From Geminicoccus sp035556675 (lineage in GTDB: Bacteria; Pseudomonadota; Alphaproteobacteria; Geminicoccales; Geminicoccaceae), in assembly GCF_035556675.1 (NCBI RefSeq), contig NZ_DATMFZ010000259.1, forward strand, positions 1-64,000: a DNA stretch of 64,000 bases, written 5' to 3'. Position numbers and translations under genes: made by a program. The notes under the pieces are model-generated. The model saw only the letters and a program-made list of their open reading frames with translations, did not search any database and had not been told where the DNA came from. Position 1 is the first letter of the stretch; each line of letters begins with the position of its first letter. This document shows positions 1-8,692 of this stretch, one piece after another.

Positions 1-1010
1 CCGCGGATGAGCGCCACCTGGTCGTAGAGGTTGCTGACCGGGCAGGCATGGTTCGGCAGGACCCGCACCAGGTCGCCGACCTTCGGCCGCGGGCCCTCGA
101 CCTGGCTCAGGTCGACATGGCCGTGCTCCTCGGACAGGCCATGGATCACCGCGTCGGGATACTCCATGATCCGGCCGTAGCCGTTCAGCCCGTGCAGGTC
201 GGCGGTGAGCGCCTTGGAGCCGGCATCCAGTATCGCCCGGTCAGGGGTCGGCCGGGACACCACCGTGGTCAGCACGGTCAGCGCACAGTCGTCCAGCCCG
301 ATGCAGCCGGCGCGCATCTGCATCCGGTCGCCGTAGATGTAGGTTCCGGGCCGGTGCTCGGTGACCGGGCCCTGCTCGTTGGCCGTCCACATGTCCGGGC
401 TGCCGCCCGAGGACAGGATCGGCGCCTCGATGCCCAGCTCCTTCAGCCGGGCCACGGCCTCGTTGAAGAAGCGGACCACGTTCGGCTGGCCGCCCGGCGG
501 CGGGTAGGTCAGGAGGCCGGCAAAGCGCAGGCCCGGCGTGGCGGCGATGTGCCGGGCGAGTTCCACGGTCTCCTCGACGGTCTGGGTGCCGTTGCGCTTG
601 GCCCCGGTGTCGCACTCGACCAGTATCTCGACGCTCATGCCGGCCTCAGCGAACGCCCGGCCGATCGGGTCCGACACCTCGCGGCTGTCGGCGATCAGGA
701 TCAGGCGGATCCGCTTCGCCAGGGCCACCGCGCGCGCGAGCTTGCGCTCGCCCACCAGGTTGAACGGGATCAGGATGTCGTCGATCCCGGCATCGGCCAT
801 CACCTCGGCCTCGCCCAGCTTCTGACAGGCGATGCCGCGGGCACCCAGCTCGACCTGCAGGCGTGCCAGCTCGACCAGCTTGTGGGTCTTGATGTGCGGC
901 CGGTTGGCGAACCCGTGCCGGTCGCAGAAGGCCTGCCAGCGCTTCAGGTTGGCCTCGACCCGGTCCATGTCTACCAGGGCGATGGGCGTGTCGAGTTCGT
1001 CCAGCTTCAT
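1..1010 (-). CDS. D-threonine aldolase / D-serine dehydratase-like PLP enzyme (DSD1 family), partial
   Basis: The frame runs from an ATG at 1010 off the left edge, so the last residues are missing (about 335 present). The N-terminal alanine-racemase-type barrel carries the PLP-lysine motif PHIKTHK near residue 39. The C-terminal part shows LPNHACP, the His/Cys metal-site motif of the D-serine-dehydratase-like domain. Family members are PLP- and divalent-metal-dependent aldolases or dehydratases acting on D-3-hydroxy amino acids such as D-threonine; the substrate here cannot be read from sequence. It lies 47 bases downstream of the coiled-coil gene on the same strand, and no pathway partner is visible. 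Confidence 0.85.
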   Translation of the reverse strand, partial: MKLDELDTPIALVDMDRVEANLKRWQAFCDRHGFANRPHIKTHKLVELARLQVELGARGIACQKLGEAEVMADAGIDDILIPFNLVGERKLARAVALAKRIRLILIADSREVSDPIGRAFAEAGMSVEILVECDTGAKRNGTQTVEETVELARHIAATPGLRFAGLLTYPPPGGQPNVVRFFNEAVARLKELGIEAPILSSGGSPDMWTANEQGPVTEHRPGTYIYGDRMQMRAGCIGLDDCALTVLTTVVSRPTPDRAILDAGSKALTADLHGLNGYGRIMEYPDAVIHGLSEEHGHVDLSQVEGPRPKVGDLVRVLPNHACPVSNLYDQVALIR

Positions 1011-1057
1011 GATCTCGTCCAGGAGGGCCGGCGGGAGCAACGACTGAAGGGTTGGGC

Positions 1058-1807
1058 TCAGGGTCCGGCGGGTTCGTCGGGCTCCTGGTCCGGTAGCGGT
1101 TCAGGCAACTGCGGTGCAACAGTCGGATCGTCCTGCCCGTCCGCGCCGACGGATGTGGGCTCGTCCGGCGAGGGATCGACGGGCGTGGAGTCGCCGGCCG
1201 CCTCATCGACACGCACGAGCTCCAGCTCCAGTTCCAGCGCCCGGATCCGGTCCGGCACGCTCGCCGGATCGATCGGCTCGCGGCTCGCCAGATCACGCCC
1301 ATGTTCCAGCGCACGGGCTTCGGCCGCCCGCTGTGCCGCCAGGGCCAGCTCCTGCTCGGCGATGGCGGCATCGCGCTCGATCTCGGCCGCCAGCGCCCGC
1401 TCCACCGCCAGGTCATGTTCCTGCCGCAGCCGGTCCAGTTCGGCCGCCTGGTCCGGCGCGGCCTCGGCCAGTGCCGCAAGCCGTCGCTCCAGGCTCTCGA
1501 CCGCAGCGGCGAGTTCCGCCCGCTTCTCCCGGCTTTCCGCCAGGGCCGCACGCAGCGCCACGAGCTCGTCGTCCCCGTCATGCGCCGCCGCCAGTGCCGG
1601 CACCAGCCCGGACGATGGGGTCGCCGTACCGGAGCCACCGAGCCGGTCCCAGACGACGATCCCGGCCAGCAGCAGGGTCAGGAGCGCCAGGCCCAGGCCG
1701 GCGGATGCCAGGCGGATCTGGGCTGTGCGGGTGAAGGTGGCGTAGCGGCCGCGGCCCGACCGGTCACGCGTGTAGAAATGACGATCGACGAACCAGCCCC
1801 GCAGCAC
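1058..1807 (-). CDS. Hypothetical membrane-anchored coiled-coil protein
   Basis: Not assigned to a characterised family. A GTG at 1807 preceded by GGGAG is chosen as start (249 aa); an upstream in-frame ATG at 1858 would add 17 residues. The N-terminus (WFVDRHFYTRDRSGRGRY, then FTRTAQIRL) followed by one hydrophobic helix resembles the leader of alphaproteobacterial M23-type envelope peptidases, but no peptidase domain follows. Residues about 85-190 are Ala/Glu/Arg-rich heptads typical of a coiled coil, and the last 50 are Pro/Asp/Glu-rich and probably disordered. It lies just after lpxC on the same strand, suggesting an envelope role; that is inference only. Confidence 0.6.
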   Translation of the reverse strand: MLRGWFVDRHFYTRDRSGRGRYATFTRTAQIRLASAGLGLALLTLLLAGIVVWDRLGGSGTATPSSGLVPALAAAHDGDDELVALRAALAESREKRAELAAAVESLERRLAALAEAAPDQAAELDRLRQEHDLAVERALAAEIERDAAIAEQELALAAQRAAEARALEHGRDLASREPIDPASVPDRIRALELELELVRVDEAAGDSTPVDPSPDEPTSVGADGQDDPTVAPQLPEPLPDQEPDEPAGP

Positions 1808-1928
1808 GCACGCTCCCCACTCCGGCGGCCATCCGGAAGAGATGGCCGGCGCGAGCATGCTCTATCACGTTGGAACAGCGGCCGCATCGCCGCCGAGCCG
1901 CGCAGGTTGGTCGCAGGTGCGGCCGGGT

Positions 1929-2921
1929 TCAGGCCGAGGCGGCGACTGGCTGGGCGGCGGCGCGATCCGCGGCGTCCAGGCCCTGCTCCGCGTCGAGATC
2001 CTCGACATAGCGCCAGGCCGAGCGGTCAGCCAGCAGGGCGCGCACCAGCTTCACATGCAGGGCATGGCCGGCACGGTGCCCGGTCCAGCGGCCGACGATC
2101 GGCGCGCCCGCCAGATAGGTGTCGCCCACCGCATCCAGCAGCTTGTGCCGGACGAACTCGTCGGGGAAGCGCAGGCCGCCCGGGTTTAGCACGCCTTCGG
2201 GACCCACCACCACCGCATTGTCGAGCGAGCCGCCCCGGGCCAGGCCCATGGCGCGCAGCTGCTCGATGTCCGCGGCGAAGCCGAAGGTCCGGGCCGGGCC
2301 CAGGACGCGCGCGAGGCGCCCGGGCTCGAACGGCAGGGACAGGGACTGGGTGCCGACGGCAGGGTGGGCGAAGTCGATCGAGGCGGAGAAGCTGGTGAAG
2401 GGGGCCGGATCCAGCCGGGCGAACTTGCCGGCGGCTTCCACCACCACCGGCTTGATCACCTCGATCCGGCGGAGCGGCCGGTCCTGCTCGCGCACGCCGG
2501 CGCATTCCAGGAGGAACAGGAACGGCGCGGCACTGCCGTCCATGATCGGCACTTCCGGGCCGTCCAGCTCGACCGTGACATTGTCGATCTCGGCCAGCGC
2601 CAGGGCGGCCATCAGATGCTCGATCGTGGCGACCTTGGCATCGTCCGGCCCGACCAGGGCAGTGCACATGGTGGTGTCGCCGACCCGGTCGGCCACTGCC
2701 GGGATCACCGGGCGGCCGGGCAGGTCGGTGCGGACGAACATGATCCCGGTATCGGGCGCTGCCGGCAGCAGGTTCAGGGAAACCTTGCGGCCGCCATGCA
2801 GGCCGATGCCGACGCAGCCGATGCGATGGGCGATCGTACGCTGCGCCCGTGCGCTGCGGCTGGCCCGGACCCCCAGGTCCTGGTTGCCGAGTTCGTCACG
2901 CTGGCTGCCTGCGATGATCAC
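1929..2921 (-). CDS. lpxC: UDP-3-O-acyl-N-acetylglucosamine deacetylase
   Basis: LpxC is the zinc enzyme catalysing the committed step of lipid A synthesis in the cytoplasm. Visible family features are the N-terminal TIAHRIGCVGIGLHGGRKV, the metal-ligand motif IEHLMAALA, DGSAAPF, and the C-terminal RHKLLDAVGD, whose His and Asp complete the zinc site. A GTG at 2921 preceded by GGAG gives 330 aa; a GTG at 2969 is also open but lacks a good ribosome site. As in many Proteobacteria it follows ftsZ at the end of the dcw cluster. The C-terminus after the catalytic fold is Ala-rich and variable. Identification is firm, the start less so. Confidence 0.97.
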   Translation of the reverse strand: MIIAGSQRDELGNQDLGVRASRSARAQRTIAHRIGCVGIGLHGGRKVSLNLLPAAPDTGIMFVRTDLPGRPVIPAVADRVGDTTMCTALVGPDDAKVATIEHLMAALALAEIDNVTVELDGPEVPIMDGSAAPFLFLLECAGVREQDRPLRRIEVIKPVVVEAAGKFARLDPAPFTSFSASIDFAHPAVGTQSLSLPFEPGRLARVLGPARTFGFAADIEQLRAMGLARGGSLDNAVVVGPEGVLNPGGLRFPDEFVRHKLLDAVGDTYLAGAPIVGRWTGHRAGHALHVKLVRALLADRSAWRYVEDLDAEQGLDAADRAAAQPVAASA

Positions 2922-3111
2922 TAACTTTGCTCCGCTCTCGACGATCCGGATGCCATTCCCGGCAGGCACCGACCCTGGTCCAGGGCCGGTCCCGCCGGAT
3001 CAGGCAGTACCGGGCACCTTCGAGATAAGCAGAGGTGACCACCGCCGCCACTCACAGTTGGTTACCGATTATTACAGCCCTCGGCTTCAAGGGGCGTAAC
3101 AGCCGGCGACC

Positions 3112-4629
3112 TCAAGTCCTTGTGCGGTCACGACGAAGGAAGGCAGGGATTTCAGCGACCGGATCACCGCCCGCGGCGCTGTTGCTGCCGGACTGCTCCC
3201 AGCGCAGATGGGCATTGTCGCCCCTCTGTTCACCACCCTGCCCCTCGCCGCCGAAGCCCAGGCCCTTGCTCATCTTGCTGAACAGGTTGCTCAGCCGGTC
3301 CTCCGCACGGCCGAGGCCGGACAGGTTACGGGGCCGCCCGATGGCATGCTGCTCGGTACCCGCCGTCTCGTAGTCGCGTTCGGCCTGCTCGTAGCCGGCC
3401 TGGGGCTCGGCGGCGGGCGGCGCATAGGCATCGACCTGATCCGCGCCCGCCTCTGCACCGGCACCGCCGCGTTCGGTCATGGCCCGGATATGCACGTCCA
3501 CCGCCTGTGCGGTGGTGGGTGCGGGCTGGGTGGCGGCGCGGAGCGTCGGGTAGGCCTGGGAGATCGGCCTGGCGACCTGGGGCTGGAAGCGCAGCGGTGA
3601 GGCGGCCGGCGCGGTGCTGGCCACGACTTCCGGCGCACCCGGCTGCGGCCGGCGCTTGCGCTCCTGCATGGCGATGCCGGTGGCGACCACCGACACGCGG
3701 ATCTTGCCCTGCATCGATTCGTCGAAGGTCGAGCCGAAGATGATGTTGGCGTCGGTGTCGACCTCCTCACGGATCCGGTTGGCCGCGGCGTCGACCTCGA
3801 ACAGGGTCATGTCCGGGCCGCCGGTGATGTTGATGAGGACGCCGCGGGCACCCTTCATCGACACCTCGTCGAGCAGCGGGTTGGAGATCGCCGATTCGGC
3901 GGCCTCGATGGCGCGGCGTTCGCCCTCGCTCTCGCCGGTGCCCATCATCGCCTTGCCCATCTCGGACATGACGGTGCGGATGTCGGCGAAATCCAGGTTG
4001 ACCAGGCCCGGCATGACGATCAGGTCGGTGACCCCGCGCACACCCATGTGCAGCACCTGGTCGGCCATCTGGAAGGCCTCGGTGAAGGTGGTGCGCTCAT
4101 TGGCGATGCGGAACAGGTTCTGGTTGGGGATCACGATCAGCGTGTCGACCCACTGCTCCAGTTCCTCGATGCCGCTCTCGGCCAGGCGGGCGCGGTAGCC
4201 GCCTTCGAACTGGAAGGGCTTGGTGACCACGCCGACGGTCAGGATGCCCTGTTCCTTGACGGCCTTGGCGATGACCGGGGCCGCACCCGTGCCGGTACCA
4301 CCGCCCATGCCGGCGGTGATGAACACCATGTGGCTGCCGGAGAGCGCGTCGATGATCTCGTTGCGCGCCTCTTCCGCAGCCGCGCGGCCGATCTCGGGGC
4401 GGGCACCGGCGCCGAGACCATGGGTCACGGTGTTGCCGAGCTGGATCTTCCGGTCGGTGAGGCAGCGGTCCAGCGCCTGGGCGTCGGTGTTGCAGGCGAC
4501 GAACTCCACCCCCTCGAGATGGGCGGTGATCATGTTGTTGACGGCGTTGCCGCCGGCACCACCCACCCCGACCACGCTGATCCTGGGCTTCAGGTCATGG
4601 GCCACCGGCATGGTCAAGTTGATCGTCAT
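3112..4629 (-). CDS. ftsZ: Cell division protein FtsZ
   Basis: Tubulin-like GTPase that polymerises into the division ring. Residues 16-30 carry the first nucleotide loop (VVGVGGAGGNAV) and 109-115 the tubulin signature GGGTGTG; the T7 region contains NLDFADIRTVM. After the globular core (to about 320) comes a long Ala/Pro/Gln-rich linker and the conserved C-terminal tail IPAFLRRDR, the docking peptide for FtsA and other partners. Start: ATG at 4629, six bases after GGAGG; an upstream in-frame codon at 4677 would add 16 unconserved residues. Length is 505 aa; the linker explains the excess over about 380. It lies 106 bases after ftsA. Confidence 0.98.
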   Translation of the reverse strand: MTINLTMPVAHDLKPRISVVGVGGAGGNAVNNMITAHLEGVEFVACNTDAQALDRCLTDRKIQLGNTVTHGLGAGARPEIGRAAAEEARNEIIDALSGSHMVFITAGMGGGTGTGAAPVIAKAVKEQGILTVGVVTKPFQFEGGYRARLAESGIEELEQWVDTLIVIPNQNLFRIANERTTFTEAFQMADQVLHMGVRGVTDLIVMPGLVNLDFADIRTVMSEMGKAMMGTGESEGERRAIEAAESAISNPLLDEVSMKGARGVLINITGGPDMTLFEVDAAANRIREEVDTDANIIFGSTFDESMQGKIRVSVVATGIAMQERKRRPQPGAPEVVASTAPAASPLRFQPQVARPISQAYPTLRAATQPAPTTAQAVDVHIRAMTERGGAGAEAGADQVDAYAPPAAEPQAGYEQAERDYETAGTEQHAIGRPRNLSGLGRAEDRLSNLFSKMSKGLGFGGEGQGGEQRGDNAHLRWEQSGSNSAAGGDPVAEIPAFLRRDRTRT

Positions 4630-4735
4630 CTGGTCCTCCACCCCTCCCGTCCTCTCGCGCAGGCACGGGGGCACCACTGTTCGTCTGCCATCACGGCCGG
4701 CCCGCCCCCCTCAGGCGCTCCGGTCCGTCCAACCG

Positions 4736-6034
4736 CTAGAAATTCTCGCGCAGCCACTTGCGGAACCGCGACCAGCCGCGGCCGATCGTGCTTCCGGAAA
4801 CCTCGCCGCGCCAACCCTGCCCGCCGTCCTCGCCCCGGCACAAGGCCAGTGCGCCATTGGCGGCACTGGCGCAGGGCTCACACTCGAACACTTCCCCCGA
4901 CCGGATCCGGTCGGGCCGGCCGAAGCGCACCGGCAGGCCGAACATCTCGTCGACCAGTTCGACCAGCCCCTCGATCCGCGAGGCGCCGCCGGTCAGCACC
5001 AGGCCGGACGGCGGCATGGTCCGGAACAGCTCGGCATGCTCCTTCAGCCGGGAGCGGACCAGCTCCAGGATCTCCTCGACGCGCGGCCGGGCGATCTCGG
5101 TCAGGCGGGAGCGGGCGACCTCGCCGGACGGCCAGCCGTCCGGGTCGCCCACATGCGGCACCGCGATCCGCTGGTCGGCGTCGCCATGGCGCGCCTGCAC
5201 GCTGGTGTAGAGCGACTTGATCCGCTCGGCATGGGTGCGCTGGGTGGCAAGGCCATGGGCCAGGTCGGCGGTGATGTGCTCGCCGCCGTAAGGTACCGAG
5301 GCCAGCAGGGCCAAGCGGCCGCCGAAGAAGTGGGCAGCGCAGGACACGCCGGCGCCCAGGTCCAGCACCAGCACGCCGCGCTCGCGCTCCTCCTGGGTGG
5401 TGACCGACCAGCCGGACGCATAGCCCGCGGCCACGATGCTCGTCACGTCCAGGTGGCAGCCGTCCAGGCAGGCGCGCAGCTGCGCCACGTGGCGGCTGTC
5501 GATGCTGACCGCATGCGCGAGCACCTGCAGGCTCTCGCCGCGCATCCCGGTGGGGTCGCGCAGCGGCCGGCTGCCGTCGATCGAGACTTCCAGCGGCACC
5601 AGATGGAGGATCGAGCGGCCGGGCCGGTCGAACTGACGCCGTGCGGCGTCCAGCGCCCGCGCCATGTCGGTGCGGTCGACCGCGCGCCCGTAGAGCGGGA
5701 TCTCGACCCGGCCATGGCTGGACAGCGGGCTGCCGCCGCTGGTGACCACCGCCACGTCGCGCAGCTCCTCGCCGGCCGCCTGCTCCGCCTCGTGCACCAC
5801 CGCGGCGATGCCCAGTTCGGCATCGTCGCCATCCACGATCTCGCCGCTGCGCATCCCATCCGCGGCCTGATAGCCCTTGCCGCACAGCTCGAAGCCGCCC
5901 GAGCGGCGTGCGCGGACGATCCAGCAGCCGAACTTGCTGGTACCGACATCGAGCACCGCACGGATCCGGCTGCCCTGGCCCTGGTCGAAGCCGCCGGTGG
6001 GCAGCGGCGGGTGGCGGTCGAGGGTGACGGCCAT
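4736..6034 (-). CDS. ftsA: Cell division protein FtsA
   Basis: Actin-like ATPase that tethers FtsZ to the inner membrane. The N-terminal phosphate loop reads AVLDVGTSKFGCWIV, the second VLVLDLGAGVSCAA, and the adenosine motif SGLVLTGGASRIEG. The protein ends in WSRFRKWLRENF, an amphipathic helix of the type FtsA uses to bind membrane. Start: ATG at 6034, whose first base is the last base of the ftsQ stop (TGATG), implying translational coupling; the open frame continues upstream inside ftsQ but without family similarity. Length 432 aa, normal for alphaproteobacterial FtsA. Confidence 0.97.
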   Translation of the reverse strand: MAVTLDRHPPLPTGGFDQGQGSRIRAVLDVGTSKFGCWIVRARRSGGFELCGKGYQAADGMRSGEIVDGDDAELGIAAVVHEAEQAAGEELRDVAVVTSGGSPLSSHGRVEIPLYGRAVDRTDMARALDAARRQFDRPGRSILHLVPLEVSIDGSRPLRDPTGMRGESLQVLAHAVSIDSRHVAQLRACLDGCHLDVTSIVAAGYASGWSVTTQEERERGVLVLDLGAGVSCAAHFFGGRLALLASVPYGGEHITADLAHGLATQRTHAERIKSLYTSVQARHGDADQRIAVPHVGDPDGWPSGEVARSRLTEIARPRVEEILELVRSRLKEHAELFRTMPPSGLVLTGGASRIEGLVELVDEMFGLPVRFGRPDRIRSGEVFECEPCASAANGALALCRGEDGGQGWRGEVSGSTIGRGWSRFRKWLRENF

Positions 6035-6876
6035 CAGGCACCCTCCCCGCTGCCGGCGGTCACCCGCGGGTCCGTCCGCACCACCACACCACCGGTCGCC
6101 CGCATGTCCAGGGCCACGATCGCCTTGTCGAGCAGGCCGCTGCCGGCCTGGACCCGCGCCAGCTTGCGCCAGGCGCCCGCCGCGTCGTCCTCGGGCAGCC
6201 GCACCTCGATCCTCCCGTCGATCCACACGTTCCAGCGGCGGTCACCTACCCGATAGGCACCCGACACCCGGCTGTAGAGCGAGGGCTCGGAGCGGACCAG
6301 GGCCAGCAGCTCGCCGGCATGGCGCTGGGCCCCCTCGCCGGCGACGGTCGGCAGGTCGGCGAACGGCCGCAGATCGGCGACCTTGACCGGCTGGCCGTCT
6401 TCGTCGATCAGCACCAGTCTCCGCCCGTCCGCTTCGGCGAGCGCCAGCGGGGCCCGCTCCTCCAGGCTGACATGCAAGGTGTCCGGAAGCCGGCGATGGA
6501 CGGAGGCGGACTTCACCCAGGGAAGCTCCTCGATACGTTTACGAACCTGATCGATATCAACCACAAGTATATTGGAGCCCCGAAGGTCATCAAGGACCGT
6601 CCTCAATTCATCCACAGAAGTCCGCACTCTCCCATCACTGGAAAGTTTCTGCACAACCAAGCCAGATTGGGCACTTGCTGACCGCCAGCCGGCGTCGAAC
6701 GCGGCGAGCAGCGGGGGCAGGTGAGTCTTTCCATAAGTTATCCACAGGGCCGGCACCGCGATGCCGAGCCCGAACGCGACCGCCACCGAGATCAGCAGCG
6801 GGCGCAGCCAGCGTGGCTTGCGGCGGGTCCGGCGCAGCGCACGGATCCGGACAGCGGTACGGCTCAGGTGTCGCAT
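6034..6876 (-). CDS. ftsQ: Cell division protein FtsQ
   Basis: Bitopic inner-membrane divisome protein linking early and late components with FtsB and FtsL. A basic cytoplasmic N-terminus (residues 1-25) precedes one membrane helix (about 26-46), then a periplasmic POTRA domain (about 78-150, including VRKRIEELPWVKSASVHRRLP) and the FtsQ beta domain. Length is 280 aa. It starts 13 bases inside the end of ddl and its stop overlaps ftsA. The DNA coding for residues about 40-115 is visibly richer in A and T than the rest of the cluster and contains DnaA-box-like sequences (see separate entry). Confidence 0.95.
   Translation of the reverse strand: MRHLSRTAVRIRALRRTRRKPRWLRPLLISVAVAFGLGIAVPALWITYGKTHLPPLLAAFDAGWRSASAQSGLVVQKLSSDGRVRTSVDELRTVLDDLRGSNILVVDIDQVRKRIEELPWVKSASVHRRLPDTLHVSLEERAPLALAEADGRRLVLIDEDGQPVKVADLRPFADLPTVAGEGAQRHAGELLALVRSEPSLYSRVSGAYRVGDRRWNVWIDGRIEVRLPEDDAAGAWRKLARVQAGSGLLDKAIVALDMRATGGVVVRTDPRVTAGSGEGA
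6608..6746 (+). promoter_or_regulatory. DnaA-box-like sites in an AT-rich stretch inside ftsQ
   Basis: TTATCCACA, a perfect match to the DnaA consensus TTWTNCACA, lies at 6738-6746 and TCATCCACA, one mismatch, at 6608-6616. Both are inside ftsQ, in a locally AT-rich patch (about 6530-6745). The patch lies 500 to 700 bases upstream of the ftsA start, where internal ftsA/ftsZ promoters are known in other bacteria. Function is inferred from sequence only, and chance matches are possible. Confidence 0.35.
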
Positions 6877-7793
6877 CGAGCGCTCTCCAGCAGACGCTGC
6901 ACCAGTTCACCGAATGGAATTCCGCAGAACGCCGCCTGCTCTGGGAGGAGGGACAGGGGCGTCATCCCCGGCTGGGTGTTGATTTCCAGCAGATGGAGAC
7001 CGTCGTTGCCCGGCTGATCCGGATCCCAGCGGAAGTCGCAACGGCTCGTCCCACGGCACCCCAGCGCGCGATGGGCGCGCAGCGCCCAGTCGAGCACGCT
7101 GTCATAGACCTCGGGCGGCAGATCGGCCGGCACGACGTGATCGGCGAAGCCGGACGTGTATTTCGCGCGATAGTCGTAGAATCCGTCGCGCGGCACGATC
7201 TCGGTGACCGCCAGCGCCCGGTCGTCGAGCACGCCGCAGGTCAGCTCGCGGCCGCGGACGTAAGTTTCGACCATCAGCCGCTGCGCAGGATCGACGTCGT
7301 TGCGGCGGGCGAGTGCCGTGATGTCGCCGTCCGGTGCGATCAGGACACCCACCGAGCTGCCCTCGCAGGCCGGCTTCACCACGATCGGCCCGGGGATCGG
7401 CGGCCCATGCTCGACCAGCTCGGCATAGCTGGTCTCCACCCCTTCGGGGCAGCGCAGCCCGACCGCCTGGAACACCCGCTTGGCCTGCGGCTTGTCCATC
7501 GCGAGGGCCGAGGCGAGCACGCCGGAATGGGTGTAGGGGATGCCCAAGAGGTCGAGCAGGCCCGGGACCCGGCCATCCTCGCCGAACCGGCCGTGCAGGG
7601 CGTTGAAGCAGACGTCCGGCCGCAACTCGACCAGCCGCTCGACCAGCCGGTCGGCGGCATCGATCCGGACCGTCCGGAACCCGGCCGCGTCCAGGGCATC
7701 GGCGCAGGCCGCGCCCGACACGAGGCTGACCTCGCGCTCGGCGGACCGGCCACCCAGCAGCACGGCGACCGTGGCAGCCTTCCAGCGGCTCAT
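6864..7793 (-). CDS. ddl: D-alanine--D-alanine ligase
   Basis: Cytoplasmic ATP-grasp ligase making the D-Ala-D-Ala dipeptide later added by MurF. The N-terminus (VAVLLGGRSAEREVSLVSG) and the central Gly/Ser loop (PACEGSSVGV) are diagnostic; the C-terminal metal and substrate motif is LLEINTQPGMTP. The ATG at 7793 overlaps the murB stop as ATGA, giving 309 aa, the usual length. The frame is open far upstream through murB, but that part is a shadow of murB. The last 13 bases overlap ftsQ. Confidence 0.97.
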   Translation of the reverse strand: MSRWKAATVAVLLGGRSAEREVSLVSGAACADALDAAGFRTVRIDAADRLVERLVELRPDVCFNALHGRFGEDGRVPGLLDLLGIPYTHSGVLASALAMDKPQAKRVFQAVGLRCPEGVETSYAELVEHGPPIPGPIVVKPACEGSSVGVLIAPDGDITALARRNDVDPAQRLMVETYVRGRELTCGVLDDRALAVTEIVPRDGFYDYRAKYTSGFADHVVPADLPPEVYDSVLDWALRAHRALGCRGTSRCDFRWDPDQPGNDGLHLLEINTQPGMTPLSLLPEQAAFCGIPFGELVQRLLESARCDT

Positions 7794-8692
7794 GACGCCT
7801 CCTCCCCGACGCGGACGATCTCCCAGGCGAGCGCCACCCCGGTTTGCGCCAGGACGCGCTGCCGGACAATCTCGCCCAGTTCCTCGACCTCCCTGGCCGA
7901 AGCACCGCCACGGTTGATCAGGAAATTGCAGTGCTTGTCCGAGACCATCGCCTGGCCGTGCGCCAGGCCGCGGCAGCCGGCCTCGTCCACCAGCTGCCAG
8001 GCGCGGCCCGCCTCGGGATTCTTGAAGGTGCTGCCGCCGGTCGCGACCCGGATCGGCTGGGCCGCCTCTCGCTCGGTCCGGATCCGGTCCATGCGTGCCA
8101 GGACCGCCGCCGGATCGTCCGGCTCGAGGCCGAACGCCGCGCGGAGCACGATCGCTCCGTCGGGCAGGGCGGAGCGCCGGTAGGACAGGCCGAGTTCGGC
8201 CCGCTCCAGCCGGCGGATCGCGCCGTCGCGGGTAACGATCTCCGCCCAGAGCAGGCGCTCGGCGGTTTCGCCGCCGAAGGCGCCGGCGTTCATGCGCACC
8301 GCACCGCCGATCGTGCCGGGAATGCCGATCATGAACTCGATGCCGGCAAGTCCGGCGCGCTGGGCGGCACGTGCTGCGTTCTGATCCAGTGCCCCGGCAC
8401 CGGCGATCAGCTTGGTTCCCTCGGCCACGACCTTGGCGAGCGGCCCGCCCAGGCGCACCACCACGCCGCGGATGCCGCCGTCGCGGACCAGCAGGTTCGA
8501 GCCCACCCCCACCGGCAGCACCGGCACCTTTGGCGGCAGTGCCCGCAGGAAGGCTGCCAGGTCTTCGGCGTCGGCGGGATGGAACAGGACATCCGCCGGG
8601 CCGCCGACCCGGAGCCAGGTCAGCCCGCTCAACGCCACGTCCCGGCGCAGGTCGCCGCGCACCATCGGCAGCTGGTCGCGCCAGTCGGTCAT
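7790..8692 (-). CDS. murB: UDP-N-acetylenolpyruvoylglucosamine reductase
   Basis: FAD- and NADPH-dependent reductase that converts UDP-GlcNAc-enolpyruvate to UDP-MurNAc. The FAD-binding part carries TWLRVGGPADVLF and VGVGSNLLVRDGGI; the catalytic region carries IPGTIGGAVRMNAGA and the C-terminal substrate part STFKNPE. It is a 300-residue type II-like enzyme. Start: ATG at 8692 overlapping the murC stop by one base (TGATG); an upstream ATG at 8770 lies within murC and adds no conserved sequence. Its 3' end overlaps ddl by four bases. Confidence 0.97.
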   Translation of the reverse strand: MTDWRDQLPMVRGDLRRDVALSGLTWLRVGGPADVLFHPADAEDLAAFLRALPPKVPVLPVGVGSNLLVRDGGIRGVVVRLGGPLAKVVAEGTKLIAGAGALDQNAARAAQRAGLAGIEFMIGIPGTIGGAVRMNAGAFGGETAERLLWAEIVTRDGAIRRLERAELGLSYRRSALPDGAIVLRAAFGLEPDDPAAVLARMDRIRTEREAAQPIRVATGGSTFKNPEAGRAWQLVDEAGCRGLAHGQAMVSDKHCNFLINRGGASAREVEELGEIVRQRVLAQTGVALAWEIVRVGEEAS

